From a virus, in the IMG/VR virus record IMGVR_UViG_3300020465_000035, positions 1 through 42,221 of that record: 42,221 nt of DNA; one strand, given 5' to 3'. Below are positions 16,648 through 25,133 of the stretch, piece after piece; the first letter of the stretch is position 1, and each line of letters opens with the position of its first letter. The translations under genes and the position numbers were made by a program. The notes beneath the pieces were generated by a model. That model was not told where the DNA came from and did no database searches. It saw only the letters and a program-made list of their open reading frames with translations.

Positions 16648-16881
16648 TTATTTTATAACCATTGGATCGTCATAGATGTATCGTTCTTGTGGCACTTGAA
16701 ACTGTATACTTTCTATTAATAGATTTATGTCAGCAGAAATAGCATCATTTGATTCTGCCATCCTACGAAAACCACACCCTACAAATAGTTGACCTGCAAA
16801 CACAGAGACAGTTGCTGCACCCCAGAACAGATAATAAAATCTGGACTTTACCTGTGCTCTCAGTTTTTCACGTTTAGTCAT
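16648..16881 (-). CDS. 77-aa membrane protein of unknown function upstream of ho1
   Basis: The product begins MTKREKLRAQVKSRFYYLFW, a basic amphipathic start, then a hydrophobic segment (about 17-38, GAATVSVFAGQLFVGCGF) and a soluble acidic tail ending DDPMVIK. One membrane pass with the N-terminus probably inside. It leads the ho1 operon with a one-base gap. A TATAATATAG stretch ends about 6-15 bases before the ATG and may be a -10 element giving a nearly leaderless transcript, though no -35 is clear. I recall similar short membrane proteins in cyanophages but no function. Confidence 0.7.
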   Translation of the reverse strand: MTKREKLRAQVKSRFYYLFWGAATVSVFAGQLFVGCGFRRMAESNDAISADINLLIESIQFQVPQERYIYDDPMVIK

Positions 16882-16914
16882 TCTATATTATAACTTATCC
16901 ATTACAGCATAGCA

Positions 16915-16942
16915 TAAAAAAGGAGGGGTTGCAACCCCTCCT
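16915..16942 (-). terminator. Intrinsic terminator after the signal-peptide protein gene
   Basis: Minus strand reads AGGAGGGGTT, GC, AACCCCTCCT, a ten-base inverted repeat, followed by a TTTTT tract. It sits 25 bases after the stop of the gene at 16967 and separates it from the ho1 operon. Confidence 0.9.
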
Positions 16943-16966
16943 AATATATTGTTACTAATCGTTAAA

Positions 16967-17338
16967 TTAGAATGCGTATCTTGCACCAACTTTACCAGAG
17001 AAGTCAAGATCATCATCGTTTGTTGCACCATAGATTTCTCCATATGCAGATACCTTTTCAGTGATACCTTTAGATCCACCTAAGTATGCAGCAATTTCTA
17101 CATCACCGAACTCATCAGCAGTTTCTGTGTGCTGTACTGTAGGACCTCCAGAAACGTACCAAGAAACTCCGTTTCCTGTTGTTCCTTCGTATCCAATTTG
17201 GAATTCAATATTTCCGCTTGAATATGAACCATCAGGATAAGATCCGTTTGCTTCTACATTAACGTAAGGACCAGCAAAAGCGGCTCCAGAGAATAGAAGA
17301 GGTGTTGCTGCAAGAGCAGCGATTGTTGATTTAATCAT
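16967..17338 (-). CDS. Secreted/outer-membrane protein with signal peptide (porin-like)
   Basis: 123 aa from ATG 17338; a longer frame starting at 17485 reads back through the promoter and is rejected. Residues 1-23 form a classical Sec signal, MIKSTIAALAATPLLFSGAAFA, cleaved before GPYVNVEANG. The rest shows alternating beta character: IEFQIGYEG, SWYVSGGPTV, VEIAAYLGG, VSAYGEIYG, LDFSGKVGARYAF, with a C-terminal aromatic residue as in outer-membrane beta-barrels. At four to six strands it is too small for a full porin and could be a small barrel or a barrel-like envelope protein. It has its own sigma-70 promoter, a structured leader and a terminator, so it is a monocistronic, possibly early, unit. 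Confidence 0.75.
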   Translation of the reverse strand: MIKSTIAALAATPLLFSGAAFAGPYVNVEANGSYPDGSYSSGNIEFQIGYEGTTGNGVSWYVSGGPTVQHTETADEFGDVEIAAYLGGSKGITEKVSAYGEIYGATNDDDLDFSGKVGARYAF

Positions 17339-17382
17339 TTTTGTATTTTTGTCTCGCAAAGAAAAAACCCTTGCGGATGATA

Positions 17383-17402
17383 AGATCCCCGACATGGGAT
17401 CT
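17383..17402 (-). promoter_or_regulatory. Hairpin in the leader of the signal-peptide protein gene
   Basis: The transcript from the promoter at 17462 has a leader of about 115 bases with AGATCCC, a six-base loop, GGGATCT (seven pairs), then CCGCAAGGG followed by TTTTTT just before the gene. It could control attenuation or RNA stability. No known riboswitch family recognised. Confidence 0.5.
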
Positions 17403-17461
17403 ATTGTTACATCTGCACAGGGTACGATCTTTCGGGCCTGATTTGTTATGTAATGATATTT

Positions 17462-17490
17462 AGTATACAATATCTTCGGGATCATGTCAA
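17462..17490 (-). promoter_or_regulatory. Consensus sigma-70 promoter (TTGACA-17-TATACT)
   Basis: The minus strand has TTGACA at 17490-17485, a 17-base spacer and TATACT at 17467-17462. This is nearly perfect for host housekeeping sigma factor, so the signal-peptide gene could be read by unmodified host polymerase early in infection. Confidence 0.85.
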
Positions 17491-17512
17491 GCCCCTGTTT
17501 TGTGCTAGTTTC

Positions 17513-18598
17513 CTAATTTAAGTAAATGAATATAGCATCCATATCAATTGCACCAGCAGTAGCAGTTATTTTAACATCCTTTGCTGCTCTAATTTTAACA
17601 TCTCCAACATCACCTGATGGTACTGATAACCCACCTGACGCTATACCAACACCTTTTGCAGAACTCATACTAAGATCACCACCAGATTTTATATTTGTAA
17701 GTCCACCTGTAGTGATATCAAACAAGGCACCAGTATTGAATTGCATGTCAACACCTGCATTTAATTTTAAACTTCCTGTTTTAGAATCTATATTAATGCC
17801 ACCAAAACCAGCAGAGGGAGCAGTCAATCCTATATGTAATCCAACACTTCTGTTCAAAACAAGTGGCACACCAGGCAATGCTTTATTGCCTAATATAACA
17901 GTGCTTGATATTCCACCAACATCTACACTATAATCTCCACCAAATCTACGATTAACATGTCCCGCAATAACAATATCATCAGATCCTCTTGGATCATTTC
18001 CTGTCATAAGACGTTGCAAAACTTTTATCTGTGCTCTATCTCCTCTCTCATCCTTAACATCAAATTTTGATGTATATCTGCCAGTATTTTGGAAAATACT
18101 TCCTTTTGCAGCGATAGTTAATGTATCACCTACCTCAATTGCCATAGTATCAACAGCTTCAAAGACAATATTAGTTGCCTTTATACGAAGTGTACCATGC
18201 GTCATTTGTGTTACATCACCATAATTAGTCTCTTCTGCTGCAATTATTTCATCGGGATAATCTTTTTGTAAGAAACTTTTTTTATTTCCTTTTCTTTCAA
18301 GCACAGTAGGACCTGTCTTGGTTATCTGTCCTCCTCTAGAAACAGTAATTAATTTTCCATTACCATCTTTTTTAGGACCGCATTGAATTTGGACATTACC
18401 ATTCTTAAATATATGGATTCCAAAACCTAAAGTTTTATCTAAAAGTTGTGCTGATCTTCTATCTGTCCTTATTGTGAATGTTTTATTATTAATTAAAACA
18501 TTATGAAATGTATTACCTGTGCTATCTTGTGCTTCATCATTGGTAACAGGTTTTACTAATGGTTTGGTGGCATTAAATTTTTCTGAAGTTGTAGTCAT
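17513..18598 (-). CDS. Tail/baseplate structural protein, beta-helix-like
   Basis: 361 aa from ATG 18598, which has a GGGGGT ribosome binding site; the ATG 18 bases upstream lies within the gp5 end. The C-terminal half is a run of short beta repeats rich in G, S and K: LRIKATNIVFEAVDTMAIEV, DVKIRAAKDVKITATAGAID, as in the beta-helical needles of VgrG or T4 gp5 C-terminal domain. It follows gp5 directly (8 bases apart), so it may supply the spike that the gp5-like protein lacks. Conserved structural protein of cyanomyoviruses by appearance; precise role inferred. Confidence 0.65.
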   Translation of the reverse strand: MTTTSEKFNATKPLVKPVTNDEAQDSTGNTFHNVLINNKTFTIRTDRRSAQLLDKTLGFGIHIFKNGNVQIQCGPKKDGNGKLITVSRGGQITKTGPTVLERKGNKKSFLQKDYPDEIIAAEETNYGDVTQMTHGTLRIKATNIVFEAVDTMAIEVGDTLTIAAKGSIFQNTGRYTSKFDVKDERGDRAQIKVLQRLMTGNDPRGSDDIVIAGHVNRRFGGDYSVDVGGISSTVILGNKALPGVPLVLNRSVGLHIGLTAPSAGFGGINIDSKTGSLKLNAGVDMQFNTGALFDITTGGLTNIKSGGDLSMSSAKGVGIASGGLSVPSGDVGDVKIRAAKDVKITATAGAIDMDAIFIYLN

Positions 18599-18606
18599 AA
18601 TACCCC

Positions 18607-21462
18607 CTATGGACAATCAATATAAGATCCTGTTCCAACCTTAGCAGAACCAATTCTAACACGGGCATCAGGATCTAGACAAGTAAATGATGGAATAAAT
18701 TTTGCCCCTACTCCACCACCACCAGAAATAATAACCTCTGGATACTCCTCAAACGTAATGGTTCTATCTTTAATTCTAATAGAAATTACTTGTCCATCTG
18801 TATTAATTTGTGCTTCAGCAACATCTTGAGATTTATTAATAAAAACTGTTGGAACAGATGTGTAACCTTTGCCTGGTGATATCATAGTAAATGAATCAAT
18901 AATACACTCCTTGTTAGCAGTGTTTGGTGTATTCTTTTTATATCCAAATCCAGGATTAGTAATACGTATTTCTTTAGCAAATCCATCATCTAATAATATT
19001 TCACCTGTTGCTCCAAAACCCTGACCAGTAATGAAAACTGCTGGTCTCTCTACAAAACGAGTACCAGTATCTTTTATAGGTATGTAAAGTATTCCACCAT
19101 CATCATTTGTTATAGCATCATCTGCTTCTGGCAATCTGACAAGATTGTCACCCGTATCTTCCTCTGAAAGATCTTGAATCCTATTCTTGTCCTCATCACT
19201 TAGACCAGAAAGATCAGAAGATATTATAACACTTGCCTGTGCTCCTGTGCCAACAATCGCAAATATCAATGTTTCATCTCTCTCTGTAAGATCAGCATCT
19301 ACCGCAATTCCTACCACAACTTTAGCACTATAATCTCCAAAATCCTCTACAATAAAAGTACCATTTAAAGTATTGGATGTAAGATCACTAGGTGTAACAT
19401 CACCAACTAACGAATAATCATATGGAGTGCCTATCGTTACGTTCGTTGCAGCGATGGTAAACGTAACAAATTCACCCTCTTTTACTGTTGTCCTATCAGC
19501 AGTAACTGTAAATTTAGGAGCAAGATTATTTTCTGCCTCTCCTGTTGTTTCTGGTTGAACACTATCTACCCAATTTTTAGGGTCATTGATGTTAACTTGT
19601 GGAAAATCATTATTGCCTGTTTCTAAATCACCAGTTTCAATGTCTCCATCACCTCCTTCACCGCCAAGATCAACTGATTGTTCTATTGGTGTAATAACAC
19701 ATCTAGCAATATTATTGAAAAAGAAAGATGTAAAATTTGATCCATCTTTAGGTGTGTCTGGAATAATTCTCATAAAGAAATCTTCCTTCAACTCATTTAT
19801 ATTATCTTGAAAAGTTTCTACTTCAATTGTCTTAGATTTTTCATTTGGTGCAAATCCTAAAACACCGCTAACATCAGCAAAATCAATTCCTTTAGTTGCA
19901 GTACCGTCTTGTACATTAAATTCAACACTAGAAGAGACACCAATAAATCCACTTCTCTCAACAGTAAATACAGCAATATCTCCCTCTTTAACTTTGATAT
20001 CTTTCATGAGATATTTGATTCTAGTTTCTTCTTCTTGAATACCACCAACAAATGCAATACCAGTGTCTATTAATTTTTTTCCTTCATATACATCAGTACA
20101 AGTATACTGTGACCAATCTTGACCAGTTCCCCATTTATCAAGATCTTCCAATAATCTCTCTAAGAAATTTTTATCTGGATCATCATCTGAATTATCACTA
20201 CAAATTTTAGTTTTTGGTGAACATTTCTCATTAGGTCCGTTGCATTGAATACCAAGAAGATCTAATACTTTATTAATAGCATCACCAATTATGTTAAGAG
20301 GTGCAGCAATCGCACCTAGTATATCTTGTAAAGGTCCTAATATTTTTTCAAGAATATCATTCATTAATGATTGAATTTGATTTAACAAACCTTGCACAAA
20401 TTCATCAACTTGACATGCTGCTTGTTTGTAGATATTAAACAAATAACCAAAAATAATATTTTCTAACCATTTTGCAAGACGATCTGCAAGATCTGACATC
20501 GTACAACCAACTTTTGCTAATTGATCATCAAGAAATTTTTGAAGTTTATTTAATCCTCTTCCACCTTTATCAGGTTTTAGAATTGCTTTTGTAATCCATT
20601 TTGATGCTTCTCTAATTTTTTCTAAAACAAATCCCTTGATATTAGCAACAAATGTTCTCATCACAAGAATTGCCTGATCAACATATTCTCTACCAATGTC
20701 TATCTGATCATATATTCCACCAGACATTTCTCCTACAAGATATGTTCCTAACTTACCATCATTCCTTTGAATCTCAAACAACATCTCAGAAAATAATCTA
20801 GTGAATGTTGCTGAAAGACTTGGATCGCATGTACTCGCTCTTACTACACATACTTTTGTACCAGCAGGATTTACCTCACTATTCTCTTGATCCTGAGCAA
20901 CTTGCAAATTAGTTTTATTACTCTGAATAAATTCGTTTGTGTCAATGGTTTCTATTATTTCACCAGTGGTTACATGACCTTTATCTGTATTTTTAGAATT
21001 AACAAGTTTTTTAGTTTCACTTTCAGATAAATCAGCAACTTGAGTATAATCAGGTAAAAAATTTGCAAATGCTAAACATTCTTTTGTTGGATCTTCACCT
21101 TTTATTTCCTCATCTGTTGCATGAGCAGTACCTCCTATAGATCCAATAATACATGGATTCTGTCTATCATTATCAAGGAAAAATCCTATTACCCAAACTC
21201 CTTTATCAAGTTGATTTGAGACTGTTGTACAAGCACCAGGTATATGTGGTGTTGTTACAGGAAATGTAGAAATTGCCCAAGGCAAATCTTCAGTTTTAAC
21301 AGCATTACAATCTTTTGGATGTAATCCTACAATTCGTACCTTACATCTTCCTGACTCTTTAGGGTCTTCATTTGACTCAACTTGTCCAACCCACCATCGG
21401 AATCCATCAGATCCTATTTGGTGGATTGGAAAAAGTTCATTTAGGGCAGAATCAATCGTCAT
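18607..21462 (-). CDS. 5: Baseplate hub subunit gp5-like with Calx-beta domains
   Basis: 951 aa, far longer than T4 gp5 (575). Residues about 15-110 match the gp5 OB-fold domain (FRWWVGQVE, GRCKVRIVGLHP, DLPWAISTFP, GVWVIGFFLD, QNPCIIGSIGG). Residues about 240-420 are a long helical section with hydrophobic heptads (LLNQIQSLMNDILEKILGPL). Two Calx-beta-type modules follow (GDIAVFTVERSG...ATKGIDF and VKEGEFVTFTI), then glycine-rich beta repeats with PGFGY and PGKGYTSVP. I see no lysozyme domain like that of T4 gp5, so the tail would need another cell-wall enzyme. The start overlaps the cp12 stop by 11 bases, implying translational coupling. Confidence 0.8.
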   Translation of the reverse strand: MTIDSALNELFPIHQIGSDGFRWWVGQVESNEDPKESGRCKVRIVGLHPKDCNAVKTEDLPWAISTFPVTTPHIPGACTTVSNQLDKGVWVIGFFLDNDRQNPCIIGSIGGTAHATDEEIKGEDPTKECLAFANFLPDYTQVADLSESETKKLVNSKNTDKGHVTTGEIIETIDTNEFIQSNKTNLQVAQDQENSEVNPAGTKVCVVRASTCDPSLSATFTRLFSEMLFEIQRNDGKLGTYLVGEMSGGIYDQIDIGREYVDQAILVMRTFVANIKGFVLEKIREASKWITKAILKPDKGGRGLNKLQKFLDDQLAKVGCTMSDLADRLAKWLENIIFGYLFNIYKQAACQVDEFVQGLLNQIQSLMNDILEKILGPLQDILGAIAAPLNIIGDAINKVLDLLGIQCNGPNEKCSPKTKICSDNSDDDPDKNFLERLLEDLDKWGTGQDWSQYTCTDVYEGKKLIDTGIAFVGGIQEEETRIKYLMKDIKVKEGDIAVFTVERSGFIGVSSSVEFNVQDGTATKGIDFADVSGVLGFAPNEKSKTIEVETFQDNINELKEDFFMRIIPDTPKDGSNFTSFFFNNIARCVITPIEQSVDLGGEGGDGDIETGDLETGNNDFPQVNINDPKNWVDSVQPETTGEAENNLAPKFTVTADRTTVKEGEFVTFTIAATNVTIGTPYDYSLVGDVTPSDLTSNTLNGTFIVEDFGDYSAKVVVGIAVDADLTERDETLIFAIVGTGAQASVIISSDLSGLSDEDKNRIQDLSEEDTGDNLVRLPEADDAITNDDGGILYIPIKDTGTRFVERPAVFITGQGFGATGEILLDDGFAKEIRITNPGFGYKKNTPNTANKECIIDSFTMISPGKGYTSVPTVFINKSQDVAEAQINTDGQVISIRIKDRTITFEEYPEVIISGGGGVGAKFIPSFTCLDPDARVRIGSAKVGTGSYIDCP

Positions 21463-21679
21463 ATACTAGGCACTCTGGTTCGTCTGGATGTTGATCACAA
21501 AATAATTCAAGTGCATTAGGATCATGATGATCTCCTGCTTTTATCTCATCTTTATGATGCTCTACATACTCTTCAAGGTCGTGTAACTCTTCCTTGTAAT
21601 GTCTGCGAGCAGCTGGTGAGATTGTTGGATCAGAGATCCTTTCTTTATCTTTTTGGATGTGTTTTTCTATAGATTCCAT
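21452..21679 (-). CDS. cp12: CP12-like Calvin-cycle inhibitor
   Basis: 75 aa. The C-terminus LELFCDQHPDEPECLVYDD matches the CP12 signature with its cysteine pair (C-x8-C) and acidic end; the N-terminus (MESIEKHIQKDKERISDPTI) is the charged helical form I associate with cyanophage CP12. CP12 bridges glyceraldehyde-3-phosphate dehydrogenase and phosphoribulokinase and switches off the Calvin cycle, sending carbon to the pentose phosphate pathway and nucleotides during infection. The N-terminal cysteine pair of host CP12 is absent. It is placed between two tail genes and overlaps gp5, so it would be expressed with late structural genes unless it has its own promoter; none is obvious. Ribosome binding site: AAGGAGACC before the ATG. 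Confidence 0.85.
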   Translation of the reverse strand: MESIEKHIQKDKERISDPTISPAARRHYKEELHDLEEYVEHHKDEIKAGDHHDPNALELFCDQHPDEPECLVYDD

Positions 21680-21688
21680 ATGGTCTCC

Positions 21689-23107
21689 TTATTTTACTTT
21701 TGTCTCTTGGTCTTTAATTCCTTGAGAATCTCTTACCAAGTCTAGCACAGTGTATAAAGTTCTGCTATCCCCCATGTTGAATTGGTGATTTACTTGTTTA
21801 ATTAAATAAGTACCACTATGTTCTTGGTCATAAGCAGTTTCTTTAGCAACCTCCGCTGATTGATCAGGAATTCTTATCTCAATTTTATCACCCGCACATA
21901 ATTCAAGATGACCTGTAATAGATATAGTCAATTGTTGATTAAACAATATACCTGATCTTGCAAGACCTTGAGATAGATAATACAATTGCAAATCTTGGTA
22001 AGGATGACTACCATCACCTCCACTTTCAACTGAAGCAATTTTGGGGTCTTGATTCCAAAGTTCATTATCAAGGATAGTTGACATAATTCTTGTTGGATAC
22101 TGTGATAATTCTTTTTGACCCTTTGGTAGTGTTGTTTGACTTCCTAGGTGTGCCATATCATTCCACGTATTTTCAAGAGAATATCTTTGTTCCTTGTAAG
22201 TTAGTGTATTTATGTTCAAAGAACAAACGATTGATGAGTAATGACCCTCTCTTAACTTTTTAATCATGTCAAGTTCTTGAGCAAATACAATTTCTTGTAT
22301 TCTAAACAAAGAAGGTTCATTTAATTTTGCGGGTTGCCAATAAAACTTACTTGATTTAGCTGAAGTTCCATTAAATTTATCTTTATCAGTAGAAACTAAA
22401 CTATCAATTGATTTAAATACAAATCCTCTATTAGTTTGAAAAAACAAATATCCAGCAGTTCCAGAACCCTCAGATGCTTCTGAATCTGATATATCACTTT
22501 TAATATCTGATTGTTCAGAACTATCTTCTTTATTTAAATTATTCTTAGAAATTTTTTCTGATATAGTTTTAGGTAAGAATGACTTAATTACACTGTATGG
22601 AGATTTTTTAGTTGGTAAAACAACCATATTTGTTATAGATGGTTCTATATCCATTTTATCTTCAGAAACTTGTAAGTAGTCTTTAAGAATTTTTCTTGCC
22701 AATCCAGATGTAGTATCAGATAATTTTTTATTTACAATAATTCCTTCGTTACGCAATCCTTCACGGGATAATAATGATAGTGTGTACACCTGTCTTCTAG
22801 AAACATTTATTCTGTTAGAAATATTCCAAACACGAAACTCATATGTATATCTTCCATTTTCCGTTAAGTCATCAACCTCAACAACAACTTTTTCAAATCC
22901 TTGAATAGGCATACTAGAAATAACATTTTCTGCACTATCCTCTATTACCATAGTGGCAGCGTATGAAGGCCACATAATATCTTCAAAATATTGAAATTGT
23001 TTACACATATCACCTGCAAGGTTAACATATGGTTTAGTGTCATCAACAACTGCATACAATGCAATTTGTATAATATCAAAACTAGTTGCGTAATTTTTTT
23101 CAGTCAT
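21689..23107 (-). CDS. Baseplate hub protein (gp27-like, inferred)
   Basis: 472 aa. N-terminal half has SAENVISSMPIQGFEKVVVE, YTYEFRVWNISNR and RRQVYTLSLLS, then SPYSVIKSFLPK; the C-terminus ends with beta sequence LSITGHLELCAGDKIEIRIP and GTYLIKQVNHQFNMGDSRTL, the type of end found in gp27 and phage late-control D hub proteins. A serine- and acid-rich linker (about 185-215) divides the halves. The order gp26, small chaperone, two long proteins, this gene, then gp5 parallels the T4 hub cluster 26-51-27-28-29. It probably forms the trimeric hub ring holding gp5. Name inferred from context and fold-like features. Confidence 0.55.
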   Translation of the reverse strand: MTEKNYATSFDIIQIALYAVVDDTKPYVNLAGDMCKQFQYFEDIMWPSYAATMVIEDSAENVISSMPIQGFEKVVVEVDDLTENGRYTYEFRVWNISNRINVSRRQVYTLSLLSREGLRNEGIIVNKKLSDTTSGLARKILKDYLQVSEDKMDIEPSITNMVVLPTKKSPYSVIKSFLPKTISEKISKNNLNKEDSSEQSDIKSDISDSEASEGSGTAGYLFFQTNRGFVFKSIDSLVSTDKDKFNGTSAKSSKFYWQPAKLNEPSLFRIQEIVFAQELDMIKKLREGHYSSIVCSLNINTLTYKEQRYSLENTWNDMAHLGSQTTLPKGQKELSQYPTRIMSTILDNELWNQDPKIASVESGGDGSHPYQDLQLYYLSQGLARSGILFNQQLTISITGHLELCAGDKIEIRIPDQSAEVAKETAYDQEHSGTYLIKQVNHQFNMGDSRTLYTVLDLVRDSQGIKDQETKVK

Positions 23108-23111
23108 TCAA

Positions 23112-25133
23112 TTATACCGAGTATGGTGATATATATGTTCCTGCTTTTAGAGGATTTCCTTTAAATTTAATAGCAGAATATTCTATTTGATTATCAACAT
23201 TACTATTAGCAGCTTGATTATTCATGATTACTTGATTATCAGGATTAGTCAATCCATCAACAATACCATTAATCTCATCATCCATTGACATATTATATGC
23301 TATATTAGAAGTTTTTAATCCATATTCAGGAGATTCAAATTTTCTGTAATCATAGGCATTCTCATATGCTACAGATTTAGTGAATACATCACTATTAAGA
23401 GAGGATTGATCTGTAGGATAATCTGGTAATGCTAAGAACTGTTCCGCAGTAATACCATACTTTTTCTTAAATCTTTCTGGATCACCAAAACCGTTAATAA
23501 CCATAGTAGCATCTTTCATTGCTGTAGCTCTTAAAATAGCTCCAAAATCTTGTTTAGATTTATAAGTTTTTTCTTTTTTCTTACCACCAAAAAATCCACC
23601 AGTTCCATACATTTTACCACCAACTCCTGATGTTCTATTATTAACGTAAGTGTTGCCACCTGTACCTCTATAGGTCATGTTTCCACCACCTCCACCAAAC
23701 AAGAATTCTTTTATTTTAGTAAGAATTCCTTTTTCTCTTGCTTGTTTACCTAAACCACCACTAAGAACATCTTTTCTTTTTTGATTTTGAACAAATCTTC
23801 TGTCTGCACTCTCAGTTAACTCAGTTGATGCATCAGAAACACCAAAAGCTTCCATCACAGGAGAAATAATAGATCTTATGTGTTTTGTTACGCCTGGTGG
23901 TAATATAGTATTACTTAATACATTAGACATTATACCACCAGTTACTATACCTGCCATCTTAGCTGGTAATTGTATTGCTTTTGCGAGATCATCAGCACCT
24001 CCAATTTTCATCTTACCTCCCATCATTGGAGATATATTAACACTACTATTAAAAGTTGGTTTCATAGTAGATGGATTATCACCAGGTCTTATACCTCTTT
24101 CTGCCATCATTGGCATATTTCCTATCGGTTCTTTGCCTACAGCACTAGGTTGACCTTGAGTAAAATTGTTATCAAGAGGAATAACCGCTTCATCACCATG
24201 TAAAACTGCTAGATATCCACTATCAGGACCAGAAACTATACCGCCTTCAGCAAGACTTGGTAATTCATCCTGATCTTCCAAGTCCATATCACCTTGAAAA
24301 GCACTAAGAATACCTCTATCATCGTCTGCAAGATCTTCTTGTTGCATTTGACGGATCTCTTCCCTATCCATGTCTTGCATCAAAATTCTATTTGCATTAG
24401 ATAAATCTACTTGTTGCCTTTGAAAAGATTCTTTCGCAGTTGCTTCATTTTTATCTCTCTTTGCATCAGCTGATCTATTTGAATATCTTAGTGCTTCAAT
24501 GATAGCATCTAATTTTTCTTCAAGACTATCGGAACTTTGTTCTAATTTTTTATAAGTTTGATCAATACCATCTTTTGCAACATTTATGTTTTCATTTGTG
24601 TCATCTATTTTTTGATTGACAGTATTAAGACTAGAACTTAAGGAGATTGATACAGCAGATATAAAATTACCAAGTTTTTCATCATGCACTACAACATTTG
24701 TTCCTCTAGTAGCAGTATTAGTAACTCTTGGTGTTCTAATTAATCCGTCAAAAGGAGTTCTAGTAACAATTTCTGGATTGATACCACCTCCACCAAGACC
24801 ACCACCAGATCCTTTAAAACCACCAGAACCAGTTGATCTAAAAGGTCCTACTGAACTAGAAAATGGTGAAGATTGCCCTCTTGCGATATAAGAGGGATCC
24901 TTCATAGTAACATTAGGAACCCGACTTTGAAATCTTCTAGGTAAACCACTTGTAACTCTAGCACCAAGAGCGTGAGCGAAAAACTCACCAAACATAAGCA
25001 TAGGATCTACACCAAATGCATCAGCAACATCCACTGCATTTTTCTTTGCTTCACCAGCAGTTTTTGCAGCTGCCATAATTTGTTTGGCAATTGCTGTTGA
25101 TAAATCTCCTGTAAATGTTTTTTCTAATGCCAT
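23112..25133 (-). CDS. Long tail protein, paralogous N-terminus to its upstream neighbour
   Basis: 673 aa. It begins MALEKTFTGDLSTAIAKQIM, the same start motif as the 893-aa protein encoded just upstream (TYTGDLSTAIADVL), so the two share a short N-terminal module. Residues about 150-280 are coiled-coil (NTVNQKIDDTNENINVAKDG; EEKLDAIIEALRYS). After that come glycine-rich and disordered segments and a G-Y-L-A-V-L-H-G-D-E-A-V-I-P-L motif that occurs in many phage tape-measure proteins. Probably a tail-length or baseplate-hub component. Its start overlaps the upstream stop by one base. Confidence 0.6.
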   Translation of the reverse strand: MALEKTFTGDLSTAIAKQIMAAAKTAGEAKKNAVDVADAFGVDPMLMFGEFFAHALGARVTSGLPRRFQSRVPNVTMKDPSYIARGQSSPFSSSVGPFRSTGSGGFKGSGGGLGGGGINPEIVTRTPFDGLIRTPRVTNTATRGTNVVVHDEKLGNFISAVSISLSSSLNTVNQKIDDTNENINVAKDGIDQTYKKLEQSSDSLEEKLDAIIEALRYSNRSADAKRDKNEATAKESFQRQQVDLSNANRILMQDMDREEIRQMQQEDLADDDRGILSAFQGDMDLEDQDELPSLAEGGIVSGPDSGYLAVLHGDEAVIPLDNNFTQGQPSAVGKEPIGNMPMMAERGIRPGDNPSTMKPTFNSSVNISPMMGGKMKIGGADDLAKAIQLPAKMAGIVTGGIMSNVLSNTILPPGVTKHIRSIISPVMEAFGVSDASTELTESADRRFVQNQKRKDVLSGGLGKQAREKGILTKIKEFLFGGGGGNMTYRGTGGNTYVNNRTSGVGGKMYGTGGFFGGKKKEKTYKSKQDFGAILRATAMKDATMVINGFGDPERFKKKYGITAEQFLALPDYPTDQSSLNSDVFTKSVAYENAYDYRKFESPEYGLKTSNIAYNMSMDDEINGIVDGLTNPDNQVIMNNQAANSNVDNQIEYSAIKFKGNPLKAGTYISPYSV

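Noticed and set aside
16967-17485. 172-aa form of the signal-peptide protein
   Set aside because: It begins within the sigma-70 promoter and reads through the leader; the signal peptide starts at ATG 17338.
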